64,000 nucleotides of DNA from Planctomycetaceae bacterium (GTDB lineage: Bacteria; Planctomycetota; Planctomycetia; Planctomycetales; Planctomycetaceae). This document shows, one piece after another, positions 51,755-60,664 of the stretch. A program made the position numbers and the translations under genes. The notes under the pieces are model-generated. The model did not search any database. It was not told the DNA's origin and saw nothing but the letters and a program-made list of their open reading frames with translations. Location of the stretch: the NCBI GenBank assembly GCA_041398825.1, contig JAWKTX010000003.1, positions 62,001-126,000 of the forward strand, given 5' to 3'. Each line of letters begins with the position of its first letter. The first letter of the stretch is position 1.

Positions 51755-53200
51755 TTATTCAGTCGGGTGAGATGCACTAATGCAGTACAAGTATCGATCA
51801 GATCTCAAGAACAGCTGCCCACGATCGACTGCTGGTGTTGCGTTGAAATTACTGGAATCTGATGCAAACCGATTTTGCTCCAGAATGGTGAGTTCGGGAG
51901 ATCTCTCCAGCACGAATACACCGCCATACCGAGACTGGACATAGAGGCGTTGATTGATCGAAACAGGGGATGCGTAAACCGGCCGGCCACCGCTGGAGAT
52001 TCCCGACGTTCTCGCACGCTGAATCAGCTCTCCGGACTTTGCATCGGCACAAAAGTACACGCCATGATCATCGACCCATTGCAGGCGATTATTCAGCAAC
52101 ACGGGCGTTGCCACGTGAGATGTATTCTTACTCGTCCAGAGCATGTGAGAACTGGTGACATCGCCTTTGCCTCCTGCTCTTAACGACACGCTTCCTGAAT
52201 TTCGGTACCCGCCAAATGCGTAAACTGTTGCGCCGTCAACAAGAACACTTGGTGACAGGTTGTCTGTCATTGGCGTTTCAGCGAACCATATAAGTTTTCC
52301 ATTTCCGGGGTTTATTCCCCAGACTTCGCCGGGAACTGCCAGAATCAGGTCATCTCGTTCAGGACTCACATGCGCGATTGCCGGAGTGCTGTAGCACAAC
52401 TCCAAAGCAGCCGCTGGTGACTTCCAGATAACTTCTCCCGAATCTTTGCTAAGGGCATAGAGTGATTGGCTTTCCTCCGCAGCATTTACGATCACTAAGT
52501 CCTTGTAAAGAATCAGGCTGGATGCTGATCCCCATTCTCGGTTGCCTGATCCTGTTCCGACTGATACATGCCATAGCTCTTTACCGCTGAGATCAAAAGC
52601 ATATACCCCGGACTTGCCAAGAAATGCAAAGACCGCAGCCCCATCGGTGCCCGGGGTATTCGTTGCATAGCCGTGCTCGGGAAGCCCCATTCCCTGATAG
52701 CGATCTTCCTGTTGAACGGCTGACACGGTCCTGGTCCATACCATCGCTCCTGAATCACGATCGATGCAACATACGTGCCGCTGAAGTTGATTTGGACTAC
52801 CGCCACGGTCCCCTGCCACGCCATATCCGGAATAGCACGTCACAAAGACGAATCCATCGGTTAACACAGGACTCGAAGAACCCGCTCCTGGAAGTGCAGT
52901 TTTCCACGCAAGGTTTCTTGTGTCACTCCATTTCACTGGAATTGTTGAATCTTCACTCAGCCCCAGCCCATTGGGGCCACGAAATCGCCCCCATGGGCTA
53001 ACCTGTGCAGCAGACAGTTTATCTTCGCCAGTGAGTGGGCTATGGTCGCTCTCCGTGGGTGTGGTGCCTCCGATGTTATCACCCAATTGCAAGGCCGGAC
53101 GATCCATGACATTGATTCGATGCCGGCCACGAAACGCCAACAGGCACACCGCGCAGACGATTCCCGTCGCGATGATGAAAACTATCCGTTTGCGATTCAT
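51755..53200 (-). CDS. Exported PQQ-like beta-propeller protein
   Basis: A 481-residue protein with an N-terminal membrane or signal segment (IVFIIATGIVCAVCLLAF). The body is a PQQ/BamB-like eight-bladed propeller: WGRFRGPNGLGLSEDSTIPV opening, then blades with the Trp-docking pattern (DRDSGAMVWTRTV, DLSGKELWHVSVG, SKDSGEVIWKSPA, NPGNGKLIWFAETP, DAKSGELIQRARTS). No quinoprotein catalytic residues were recognised, so a binding or scaffold role outside the cytoplasm is likelier than a dehydrogenase. The RGPNG start is typical of planctomycete family members. The start is the ATG directly before the signal. Confidence 0.82.
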   Translation of the reverse strand: MNRKRIVFIIATGIVCAVCLLAFRGRHRINVMDRPALQLGDNIGGTTPTESDHSPLTGEDKLSAAQVSPWGRFRGPNGLGLSEDSTIPVKWSDTRNLAWKTALPGAGSSSPVLTDGFVFVTCYSGYGVAGDRGGSPNQLQRHVCCIDRDSGAMVWTRTVSAVQQEDRYQGMGLPEHGYATNTPGTDGAAVFAFLGKSGVYAFDLSGKELWHVSVGTGSGNREWGSASSLILYKDLVIVNAAEESQSLYALSKDSGEVIWKSPAAALELCYSTPAIAHVSPERDDLILAVPGEVWGINPGNGKLIWFAETPMTDNLSPSVLVDGATVYAFGGYRNSGSVSLRAGGKGDVTSSHMLWTSKNTSHVATPVLLNNRLQWVDDHGVYFCADAKSGELIQRARTSGISSGGRPVYASPVSINQRLYVQSRYGGVFVLERSPELTILEQNRFASDSSNFNATPAVDRGQLFLRSDRYLYCISASHPTE

Positions 53201-53390
53201 TTCGAGCTACTTTCAGATGGAAGGTCTGAGTCCGTATTGCAGGTACTGGATTCGTTCTTAGTTCGCAGAGCTTCATTGCCATCCCATGGCAGCCCCTGAG
53301 ATCCGAATGACTTTGCCTGCATCTGCATCTTAAACAAGCTACCTGAATGGAAGATGAAGACAGTACGCAATGAATGATTCTGCCACCTGT

Positions 53391-53494
53391 AGCAGCCCGT
53401 TGAAAACCGGGACTGGCTCAAGCAGAAGATCTTAAAACACCATGGTTTCCAGTCGTCCTGCGTGCCTGCCCCGGTTCTTCAACGGACAGTTAGC
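53391..53494 (-). repeat. Palindromic intergenic repeat, copy B (inverted)
   Basis: Same family as copies A, C, D and E but on the opposite strand. On the plus strand it opens CCCGTTGAAAACCGGGACTG and closes CCGGTTCTTCAACGGACAGT. The core again reads GGTTTCCAGTCGTCCTGCGT. It lies about 190 bp upstream of the PQQ-propeller start. Confidence 0.8.
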
Positions 53495-53842
53495 TCGCGG
53501 CGAGCCATCAATGAAACGGTTCTGTGACTTTGCCCTGTGGTGAAGAGTCGCTCGGTCGATAAAGCTAAACATCTGAAAATCGATGATGGGGACATGCTCA
53601 ATACTGTTCGGCACAGCTCTTGCTCGACTTCTGATGGTCGGTGGAACATCGTTTTGATCCGCGCAGCATGGCACGGGGCAAACGACGCAGCGGGAGAGTC
53701 CATTGAATCAGATCAGCGGTTCTTGAGGCTCAGCGGGATTGTGCAGTTTGGACAGATGAGCCAGCAGTTCTTCCTCATCGGCCATGCCGCAGAAGTGCCA
53801 GCAGATCATCTCGTGGGTCCGCAACGTGGACTTCTTTCCGGT
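53495..53842. other. Gap between repeat B and the IS4 remnant
   Basis: About 350 bp with no supportable gene. It may include the decayed end of the IS4 element, but no inverted end was found. Confidence 0.35.
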
Positions 53843-54295
53843 TCACAGGCTGATCATGCACGCGATGATCCCACGATAGGCCTGCAATTCGATGCCAGTC
53901 TGAGAATGTCCCGACTGATGGCGGCAACCGAGCAGGTGCTTGAAGAACCGAAACAGGATTTCAATCTGCCAGCGATAGTGGTACAGCAACGCAATGATGT
54001 CGGCAGGACCGTCCAGTCGATTTGTCGCATTGCGCAGGAAGCCGCGCAGTTTTGGCCCGTGGATCCCGTTCCCGGCTTTCCTTTCGACTTGTGTGACTGC
54101 GCTTCAATAACAACCAGACGCACTGGATGACTCGGTTTGCTTTGGGCATTGTCGCTGCCAGGGGACATGGGCTGATCCGCGAGCACGCGAGCCGTCCGGT
54201 ACGCATCCATCAGCGGCTACTCTTCCATGACAGTGAAGACGCTGTTGTCTCGAATCCGACACACGTAACTGTTGCCGGCATCAACGATAGAGGTC
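53843..54295 (-). pseudogene. IS4-family transposase remnant with YREK motif
   Basis: Read with one stop and one frameshift: VDAGNSYVCRIRDNSVFTVM, EE, TAG, then PLMDAYRTARV and KPGTGS, and in the next frame ALLYHYRWQIEILFRFFKHL then LGCRHQSGHSQ, ending TGA at 53843. The piece YHYRWQIEILFRFFK satisfies Y-x2-R-x3-E-x6-K (53983-53939), the IS4 YREK signature. The N-terminal half is missing. Its first bases overlap the stop of the DUF1559-type gene. Confidence 0.75.
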
Positions 54296-55231
54296 ACTCG
54301 CCGGAGTCCAGGCAGTGTCCGGAGCACGGCGACTTCGGATTTGTTCGAGGCGTTCCTTTTGCAGGCGATCAAACACTCCCGCTTCCCCACCGCTGATCGT
54401 CACAAGACTAAAGAATGTCTCTGCTGAGCAGGAAACCGGCAGTTTCAGTGCCGCCCCTTCTACAGAACCCCACCAAAACTCCGGTGAAGGCATTTGGGCC
54501 ATGACGTCTGAGAAGGAACCTTCATCAATGCTCAAGTCCTGAGGGCTTGTCCATGGAACTGCAAGAGCAGCGGAGACAAGTACGACAGCCAGCGTTTCAC
54601 CCTCGGCATCCGTCACGTCGGACAACCTGCGAAGTTGTCCCGCGAGCCCCAGAGAATCTCTTGAGTTGATTGCCTGGATGCGGGTGTGCGTTCCATCATC
54701 GTCATCTGCCAAACCGCGATACAAGGCAGGCATCTTGTCAATCAACTGAAAGTTGGTGGGGCTGTCCCATGATTCATTCAGGCGGAACTGCGCATACAAG
54801 TCCTGCTGATCTATGTAAGGCAGAAGATGCACTCGCCAGCTAAGTTGCGAATCCAGGTGTTTGTCGGCTTCCTGCTGCAGATAGCGTCGGATCCCCAGCA
54901 TGAGGACATGAATCTGTTCCTGAGAATACTTGTGTTCCGCAATCAGCGTTTGTTCCACAACATCCTTGTTGGAAGCACCCTCGACCTGCCTGGTCAGCCG
55001 ATCTCGCAGATCTCGAAACTGTGAGTCAATCTTACGGGACGCTGAAAACACTGGTGCAAATGGTGGTCGTTGAGGAGGAACCTCCCCCAGTTCACGACCA
55101 AGAAATGTGCGTGCAGGCCCATCCGAGTCACTATCTGTCTCAGGCACCCAGTTCAGCAGGGAATAACGCAGTCCGAAAAATCCGGCGCAGCACAATGTGA
55201 CAATGACCAATCGGCGTCTTCTCATGGTCAC
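54281..55231 (-). CDS. DUF1559-type exported protein, probably truncated
   Basis: A 316-residue protein with an N-terminal membrane segment (LVIVTLCCAGFFGLRYSLL). The recognisable part is the DUF1559 core, LSWRVHLLPYIDQQDLYAQF then RLNESWDSPTNFQLIDKMP (about 130-170), typical of planctomycete pseudopilin-like proteins, although the usual N-terminal GFTLIEL methylation motif is absent. The last residues (DTAWTPASDLYR) run into IS4-derived sequence, so the original C-terminus may be lost. The start is GTG 55231, which overlaps the stop of the upstream gene; ATG 55225 is an alternative. Confidence 0.65.
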   Translation of the reverse strand: MTMRRRRLVIVTLCCAGFFGLRYSLLNWVPETDSDSDGPARTFLGRELGEVPPQRPPFAPVFSASRKIDSQFRDLRDRLTRQVEGASNKDVVEQTLIAEHKYSQEQIHVLMLGIRRYLQQEADKHLDSQLSWRVHLLPYIDQQDLYAQFRLNESWDSPTNFQLIDKMPALYRGLADDDDGTHTRIQAINSRDSLGLAGQLRRLSDVTDAEGETLAVVLVSAALAVPWTSPQDLSIDEGSFSDVMAQMPSPEFWWGSVEGAALKLPVSCSAETFFSLVTISGGEAGVFDRLQKERLEQIRSRRAPDTAWTPASDLYR

Positions 55232-55593
55232 TCAACATTTCCAGAATCACTGATTACGGATGCAAACATAGTGATATCGTCCATGGCGTCCTGAACTCTT
55301 CCTGCGAATAACTCATTTGCCCCCAGTTCCCGCAGGCTATCAAACGCACTCTTCAACACATATTTACCAGCACGTGCGGAGTGAGCAATACTCAAGACCG
55401 CAGCAGCAACAATTGTTTCGGATTCAGACTTAAAAAATCGAACGGCCACTTGTTGAGCAGCAGCCCAATCTGCACTGTGAAGACCGATTGATAGCAGCGC
55501 CGTGGATATTCTCTCCGAATCTCCACTCTCCAGTTCGGCCAGGGCATCAGCATCAGAAAGCGGGGTAATGTCGACGTATCTCTTCTGATTCAC
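55228..55593 (-). CDS. Small helical hypothetical protein
   Basis: About 121 residues, all helical by appearance with HEAT-like pairs (ERISTALLSIGLHSADWAAA, ETIVAAAVLSIAHSARAGKY). I do not recognise a family. GTG 55593 is taken as start because GGGAAG stands six bases upstream; the frame continues to 55653 but its first codons then come from palindromic repeat C. It overlaps the DUF1559-type gene by four bases, so the two are coupled. Immunity- or adaptor-type roles are possible guesses only. Confidence 0.5.
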   Translation of the reverse strand: MNQKRYVDITPLSDADALAELESGDSERISTALLSIGLHSADWAAAQQVAVRFFKSESETIVAAAVLSIAHSARAGKYVLKSAFDSLRELGANELFAGRVQDAMDDITMFASVISDSGNVE

Positions 55594-55625
55594 TTGATCT
55601 TCCCAATGGGCACCATGCTGGTTCG

Positions 55626-55725
55626 TTGTCCGTTGAAAAACCGGGACAGGCAAGCAGGACGGCTGGAAACCATTGTGTTTTCAGGTCTCCTGGTCAATCC
55701 AGTCCCGTTTTTTTAACAGGCTGTT
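55626..55725 (+). repeat. Palindromic intergenic repeat, copy C
   Basis: Opens TGTCCGTTGAAAAACCGGGA, closes AGTCCCGTTTTTTTAACAGG and holds GGACGGCTGGAAACCATTGT. The rest of the 55594-56010 gap shows nothing else that I can name apart from the leader of the esterase gene. Confidence 0.8.
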
Positions 55726-56010
55726 GGGAGTGCCGATTGTACCGTGGCGTCTTAGTCTGAATGACGCAGGAATGAAAACGAACGCGGGCCGGGGCAGCCC
55801 TGACGTTTTCTCAAACACGACTTTGATTTGAACGCTGGCATTGTGCGGAACAATTGAAACAATGCGCACACTCGACTCTTTTGGATGCTGTCAGACGTGA
55901 GACTGTTGAAAGCCTTTCGTCCCGGGCGATCGACCGAGTAAGACTGCCTGTCGGACGTCGTTCCGACACACACTCTCATTCCAAACACACTCAATCCAAC
56001 TAAAGGCCTG

Positions 56011-57087
56011 ATGATGAGTTCATTTCCTGCCGTTGCACATCTGTTGTGTGCTTCAGGTCTGTTCTTTTTGTTTTTGGCGTATGGAGATTGTCCAACGGCG
56101 GTTGCTGATGATCAGACATCCGGCACCATCACCGAGGCGCCAATCAACGGGCATTTTGTCATTGGGCCGGATTACCAGTTGCATCGTGATCTCACGGACC
56201 TGGGAAATCCTAAGGGGCGGCAGTTTGAATTCTCGATGCCTCTGGCCGACAGCCGTATTTTCCCGGGGACCGATTCCACTCTGGATCCGAAGAAGGACGT
56301 TCGAACCGAACGGCGTGTGTTTGTCTACGTTCCGGCTGAGTACAAAGATGGCAGGAAAGCTCCGATCCTGATGACTCTGGACGGCCCAAGCCAGCTCAAT
56401 CTCATTCGGCATGCACTCGACAATCTGACCGTATCCAAAGACCCCGGCCGACGGCTGCCCGCATTCATTGTCGTGTCCGTTCAGAACGGCGGCAATGACG
56501 GAAAAGGGAGCGAACGAGGTCTCGAATATGACACGATGTCCGATCGGTTCGCGAGGTTTCTCAACGATGAAGTCCTGCCAGCCGTCTTGAACAACGCAGA
56601 GATTCGAGCCGCCTATCCGGGACTGGCCTTCACGGATGATCCGTGGGGTAAGGGGGTCATGGGATGCAGTTCCGGCGGTGCCGCAGCGCTGACTGCGGGC
56701 TGGTTTCGTCCGGACTTGTTTCGTCGGCTGATTACCTATTCCGGAACATTTGTCGATCAGCAGGATGACGATGCTCCTGAAGAAGCCAGGTACCCACTTG
56801 GTGCATGGGAATATCATTCCGGCCTGAAGCTGATCGAGAATACTCCGCGAAAGCCGCTGAGAATCTTTACGCACGTTTCGGAACACGACAACCGCGCCAA
56901 AGATCCTGAAGAGACATACCATAACTGGGTCATGGCCAATGAACGTACGGCCGAAGCACTCCGGGCAAAAGGCTACGACTATCGTTATCTGTTCAGCCGC
57001 GCATCCCGCCACTGCGACCGCAACGTTTTCGAACACACACTCGCCGACACACTCGTCTGGATGTGGCAGGACTACACGCCCGAATAA
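56011..57087 (+). CDS. Exported esterase of the enterochelin-esterase/esterase-D type
   Basis: A 358-residue protein with a signal peptide (AHLLCASGLFFLFLAYGDC ... VADD). The alpha/beta-hydrolase core has VFVYVPAEYKDG (about 103-114), the oxyanion region MTLDGPSQ, the nucleophile elbow GCSSGGA with S220 and a late histidine in ASRHCDRN. This layout suits the esterase-D/Fes-like group, which cleave acyl esters of siderophores, glycans or hydroxycinnamates. The neighbouring sulfatase and acetyl-esterase-like genes favour polysaccharide breakdown. A palindromic repeat copy lies on each side (C and D). Confidence 0.8.
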   Translation: MMSSFPAVAHLLCASGLFFLFLAYGDCPTAVADDQTSGTITEAPINGHFVIGPDYQLHRDLTDLGNPKGRQFEFSMPLADSRIFPGTDSTLDPKKDVRTERRVFVYVPAEYKDGRKAPILMTLDGPSQLNLIRHALDNLTVSKDPGRRLPAFIVVSVQNGGNDGKGSERGLEYDTMSDRFARFLNDEVLPAVLNNAEIRAAYPGLAFTDDPWGKGVMGCSSGGAAALTAGWFRPDLFRRLITYSGTFVDQQDDDAPEEARYPLGAWEYHSGLKLIENTPRKPLRIFTHVSEHDNRAKDPEETYHNWVMANERTAEALRAKGYDYRYLFSRASRHCDRNVFEHTLADTLVWMWQDYTPE

Positions 57088-57102
57088 AGCGAATGGGCTG
57101 CC

Positions 57103-57168
57103 GGCTGTAAACCATCCATCGTGTTTTCAGGTCTCCTGCTCGAGCCAGTCCCGTTTTTCAACAGGCTG
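57103..57168 (+). repeat. Palindromic intergenic repeat, copy D (5'-truncated)
   Basis: Only the right two thirds are present, from GGCTGTAAACCATC to CCGTTTTTCAACAGG. The left inverted end is lost, near the esterase stop codon (57087). The remainder of the 57088-57411 gap has no other recognised feature. Confidence 0.75.
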
Positions 57169-57411
57169 ATGCGATGCGACTCAGGGGGAATCTTCACCGC
57201 TGGTTGCGTGCGTCTGTGTGACGACATGGTACGGGGAGTGTGATGACTCAAGCATTCTGTCATTTACTTGCCGCATGAATTGCAGAATTCAGCGACGTAA
57301 TTGTGGGGCGTGCTGTCATACGATTTGTATCGCCGATCTGCTGCCGGTAGACTCGGCGTAGGCTGGCCGCTGGAGGTGTGGTTTATCGATTCTTTGATCA
57401 GGCGTGATACT

Positions 57412-58872
57412 GTGCACAGACTTCAATACGTCGGCATCATTGCCGCTTTCCTGCTTCTGGTTGTGGCGTCCGACAATGCGTCTCCTGCGGACCGGCCGAA
57501 TATCGTCGTGATCCTGGTGGATGATATGGGGTATGGTGACCCGGGTTGTTACAACGCCGAATCAAAGATTCCGACGCCCCACATAAATTCCCTGGCGGAA
57601 TCAGGGATGCGGTTCACGGATGCTCACGCGCCAGGTCCGTTGTGCCATATGTCGCGGTATGGTTTGATGACGGGCAGATATCCCTTTCGCACGGATGTGA
57701 CCGTCTGGCCCAAACAGCCACTCATCAAATCCGGCGATATGACAATCGCATCGCTGGCAGCATCTCAGGGCTATCACACGGCAATGGTCGGAAAATGGCA
57801 TCTGGGCTTTGAAGAAAATGGATACGAAAAGCGGCTGCCCGGTGGGCCTGTGGACCGTGGCTTTGATTCGTTTTTTGGAATTCGGGCATCCACGGATATC
57901 CCTCCCTACTTTTACATACGTAACGATCGCGCTGTACAGCCACCAACAAATCAGATTCAGGCGAACAACAGCGACGGCTGGTCACCCATCCAGGGTGCAT
58001 TCTGGAGAGCAGGTGGGATTGCTCCCGATTTATCGCTGGAAGAAGTGCTTCCACGATTTACCAGTGAAGCGATTCAGGTCATTCAGTCTCACCAGACTTC
58101 AGGCAGCGGTCAGCCGTTGATGCTTTACCTTGCCTATCCGGCACCTCATACACCCTGGCTGCCGTCCGAGAAGTTTCGCAACAAGAGTGGCGCAGGAATG
58201 TATGGTGACTTTCTGATGATGGTCGACGACGAGATTGGCCGTGTGCTTGGATCGATTGAAGCCGCTGGGCTCAGGGATAACACCCTTTTGGTTTTCACGT
58301 CTGACAATGGTCCCACATGGTATGACAAAGACGTTGCAAGGTTTGGGCATGACTCCAGCGGAGGACTTCGTGGTATGAAAGCGGACGCATGGGAAGCTGG
58401 TCATCGCGTTCCATTTATTGTCCGCTGGCCTGGTGTTGTTCAGGCGGGGACCAGTAGTTCTCGTTTGTTGTGCTTCACAGACCTGCTTGCGACTCTTGCT
58501 GACATCATGAAAGTCACACTGCCGCCTGACGCCGGACCGGATAGCTTCAGTTTTCTTCCCGACCTGAATGCGTTACCCGGCGATGCAGTCTCTCAGAACT
58601 CCCGACCTCAGCGGACACAGTTTGTCATGCAGGCGGGTAGCGTCGCTTCAATGATGACCATCCGTTCCGGCGACTGGAAACTCATCACCGGACTTGGCTC
58701 AGGCGGTTTCTCTCGTCCGAATCGAACCCAGCCTGTCCCCGGTGAAGCTACCGGCCAACTCTACAACCTTGCCGAAGATGTTGGAGAAACGAAGAATCTC
58801 TATATGGAGCGGCCCGACATTGTGGAACGGCTGAACCGCGAACTGGACATCGTCCGGAAGTCGGTTCGGTAA
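57412..58872 (+). CDS. Exported sulfatase with non-canonical active-site signature
   Basis: About 486 residues, with a signal peptide (VGIIAAFLLLVVASDNA) and a sulfatase/alkaline-phosphatase fold: PNIVVILVDDMGYGD with the metal aspartates, AMVGKWHLG, LVFTSDNGP and RVPFIVRWPG. The formylglycine signature, normally C-x-P/A-x-R, reads C-H-M-S-R here (LCHMSRYGLMTGRY; Cys codon 57643-57645), so the usual proline is methionine. Arylsulfatase action on sulfated polysaccharides is expected if the cysteine is still converted. The start is placed at GTG 57412 just before the signal peptide; the frame opens at 57301 and the true start is uncertain. Confidence 0.85.
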   Translation: MHRLQYVGIIAAFLLLVVASDNASPADRPNIVVILVDDMGYGDPGCYNAESKIPTPHINSLAESGMRFTDAHAPGPLCHMSRYGLMTGRYPFRTDVTVWPKQPLIKSGDMTIASLAASQGYHTAMVGKWHLGFEENGYEKRLPGGPVDRGFDSFFGIRASTDIPPYFYIRNDRAVQPPTNQIQANNSDGWSPIQGAFWRAGGIAPDLSLEEVLPRFTSEAIQVIQSHQTSGSGQPLMLYLAYPAPHTPWLPSEKFRNKSGAGMYGDFLMMVDDEIGRVLGSIEAAGLRDNTLLVFTSDNGPTWYDKDVARFGHDSSGGLRGMKADAWEAGHRVPFIVRWPGVVQAGTSSSRLLCFTDLLATLADIMKVTLPPDAGPDSFSFLPDLNALPGDAVSQNSRPQRTQFVMQAGSVASMMTIRSGDWKLITGLGSGGFSRPNRTQPVPGEATGQLYNLAEDVGETKNLYMERPDIVERLNRELDIVRKSVR

Positions 58873-58952
58873 GTCTTGTTCGTTGTCAGGATGATGGACG
58901 CTCGTTGGAGCCCTTCGATATCCAACCGTCGCAATACGCCGTGAAATGCATC

Positions 58953-60191
58953 TCAGTTTTCTTTTAACCAGCGTTCAAAGAATCGCTGCCAGGAACGGTC
59001 CATCACGGGATCGGTTGCTCGGTGTCCACAAGTCAGCTGGATATATTCAAGCTTCTCCGGCACGTCCAGTAATTCGTATACTTCCCTGGCCGCGTTGATA
59101 TAAGCGATGCTTTGTCTGTCGTCGGAGTGAGCGGCGGTGGGCTGATCTGTACTACATCCAATGACCATCACTGCGCGAGGGGCCGCGAGGGCGAGCAGCT
59201 CATGATGATTTCGTTCGAAGCCAGGTCGCGTGGGATCTGTGTCCAGCAAGCTCCAAACAGTGTTGCGTAGCGCCTCAACGGGGTAGTCAGAAGCCGGGAT
59301 GGAATCGAATGGTCGTTTCGCATCCAGATACCAGGGATCCAGGTAATTGCTGTTTCCATACAATGCCAGGTGTGGATCGATTGAAACGACCGCCTTGATC
59401 TCCGGAGCGAATGCCGCCACATAGAGTGCGGTTTTTGCGCTCAGGGAGAAGCCCATAAAACCAATGCGGTTCGGATCAACAATTGGCACATCCGCAAGAA
59501 ACTGAGCTTCTCTTTGGACATCGAAAACCATGCGAGAGATGGGTGCCCATCGACCAAAGCGCTCGTAAAGTTTCAGCTGAACATCGTTGCGGTAGCTGGT
59601 GGCGTCGCGATAGTTGCGAATGAATGACCAGCCGCAAAGTACGACGTACCCATGTTGTGCCAGCCATTCGCCCCACCATTTTTCAGGTTCTGTGTAGTCG
59701 GGGGACGTCGAAGTCCAGGCGATGACAGCCGGACATTTTTTCGTGCCCACGTTATCGGGCAGGAGCAACAGATACGATTGATCGAAGTCTGTTTCCATTG
59801 GTAAGGTGAGTTCAATTCGTACGTAACCATCCTTCTGAATTCTGCTGATTTCAGTGGAATTCCGGATATCGCCAAACCAGACCTGGTCGCTTTCAGAAGG
59901 CTGAAGCTTTCCCAGAATGTTTTCCCACTGTCGGTGGAGCTGCGGCCGCAACTGTTCTTTCCATTCGCGAACATCGGCCTTTGAGTCGGGTGTCTTCAGG
60001 CTTCGCAATGGAGAGACCAGTGAGTACAAATGCTGGTCCTTCATCAACGATACGCCACTCGCCGGTGGTGTGTGATAGCGTGGCTGTGCAGTGGAATCAC
60101 GATCAAACTGGGCAGTCGCGATCCTGCAGTTCAGAACGGCGCCCAATGCGGCCAGGACTGCAGCCAAATGCAGGTAGTTCGGTTTGTTCAT
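58953..60191 (-). CDS. Exported alpha/beta hydrolase (acetyl-xylan-esterase-like)
   Basis: A 412-residue protein. The start at ATG 60191 is supported by AGAGG six bases upstream and gives a signal peptide (LHLAAVLAALGAVLNCRIATA). The core has an oxyanion-region CPAVIAWTS, the nucleophile elbow GFMGFSLSAKTAL with S249 and a late TCGHRATDPVMDRSW with the probable catalytic histidine. It belongs to the dienelactone-hydrolase/acetyl-xylan-esterase clan; deacetylation of plant or algal glycans would fit beside the sulfatase, with which it converges (80-bp gap). Substrate unproven. Confidence 0.78.
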   Translation of the reverse strand: MNKPNYLHLAAVLAALGAVLNCRIATAQFDRDSTAQPRYHTPPASGVSLMKDQHLYSLVSPLRSLKTPDSKADVREWKEQLRPQLHRQWENILGKLQPSESDQVWFGDIRNSTEISRIQKDGYVRIELTLPMETDFDQSYLLLLPDNVGTKKCPAVIAWTSTSPDYTEPEKWWGEWLAQHGYVVLCGWSFIRNYRDATSYRNDVQLKLYERFGRWAPISRMVFDVQREAQFLADVPIVDPNRIGFMGFSLSAKTALYVAAFAPEIKAVVSIDPHLALYGNSNYLDPWYLDAKRPFDSIPASDYPVEALRNTVWSLLDTDPTRPGFERNHHELLALAAPRAVMVIGCSTDQPTAAHSDDRQSIAYINAAREVYELLDVPEKLEYIQLTCGHRATDPVMDRSWQRFFERWLKEN

Positions 60192-60350
60192 GCTGGCCTC
60201 TTTGTCTTTCGGATTCAAACGCCCGCCTCCGCATTCAACCCCGAGTATCGGACTCGAATACTGTGTCCTTGCCAGGTCGATCGTTGTCGCAAAGAGCTCC
60301 CATGCCATCGCGAGCTCAGTTCACAGTTGCCGTCGATGTGTCCCTGGATG

Positions 60351-60463
60351 TCGGTTGAAAAATCAGGACAGGGAAAAATCAGGACAGGCACGCAGGACGA
60401 CTGGAAACCATCGTGTTTTACGGTCTCCTGCTGGAGCCAGTCCCGTTCTCCAACAGACTGTCA
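60351..60463 (+). repeat. Palindromic intergenic repeat, copy E, with internal duplication
   Basis: Carries an exact tandem duplication of 16 bp, GAAAAATCAGGACAGG at 60357-60372 and 60373-60388, inside the left arm. The rest (CACGCAGGACGACTGGAAAC to CCCGTTCTCCAACAGACTG) matches the family. It lies about 160 bp upstream of the acetyl-esterase start. Confidence 0.8.
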
Positions 60464-60530
60464 GGTCAGGAATTCTAACGTGAAACAGCGAATGTTCGCA
60501 TCATTCGAATCCGGATTCTGAATGCCCCGG

Positions 60531-60567
60531 AAAACAAAAGCAGCTCAGTCGATGCGACTGAGCTGCT
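60531..60567 (-). terminator. Intrinsic terminator after the coiled-coil gene
   Basis: AGCAGCTCAGTCG (60539-60551) and CGACTGAGCTGCT (60555-60567) form a perfect 13-bp stem with a three-base loop. On the minus strand it is followed by TTTTGTTTT. It lies about 100 bases after the stop of the minus-strand gene at 60665, which it should end. Confidence 0.88.
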
Positions 60568-60664
60568 GTTACAGTAAGCTGATCAACCAACGATACAGAG
60601 AGACCGGCATTACCTTGATGGAGATGATCTGACAAACCGCTGAACGCATGCTTTTCCGGAACGA

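Noticed and set aside
56053..57036. Long open frame (327 codons) on the minus strand, antisense to the esterase
   Set aside because: The sense strand has a signal peptide and catalytic motifs, while the antisense translation has no family pattern. It is a shadow of the coding strand.
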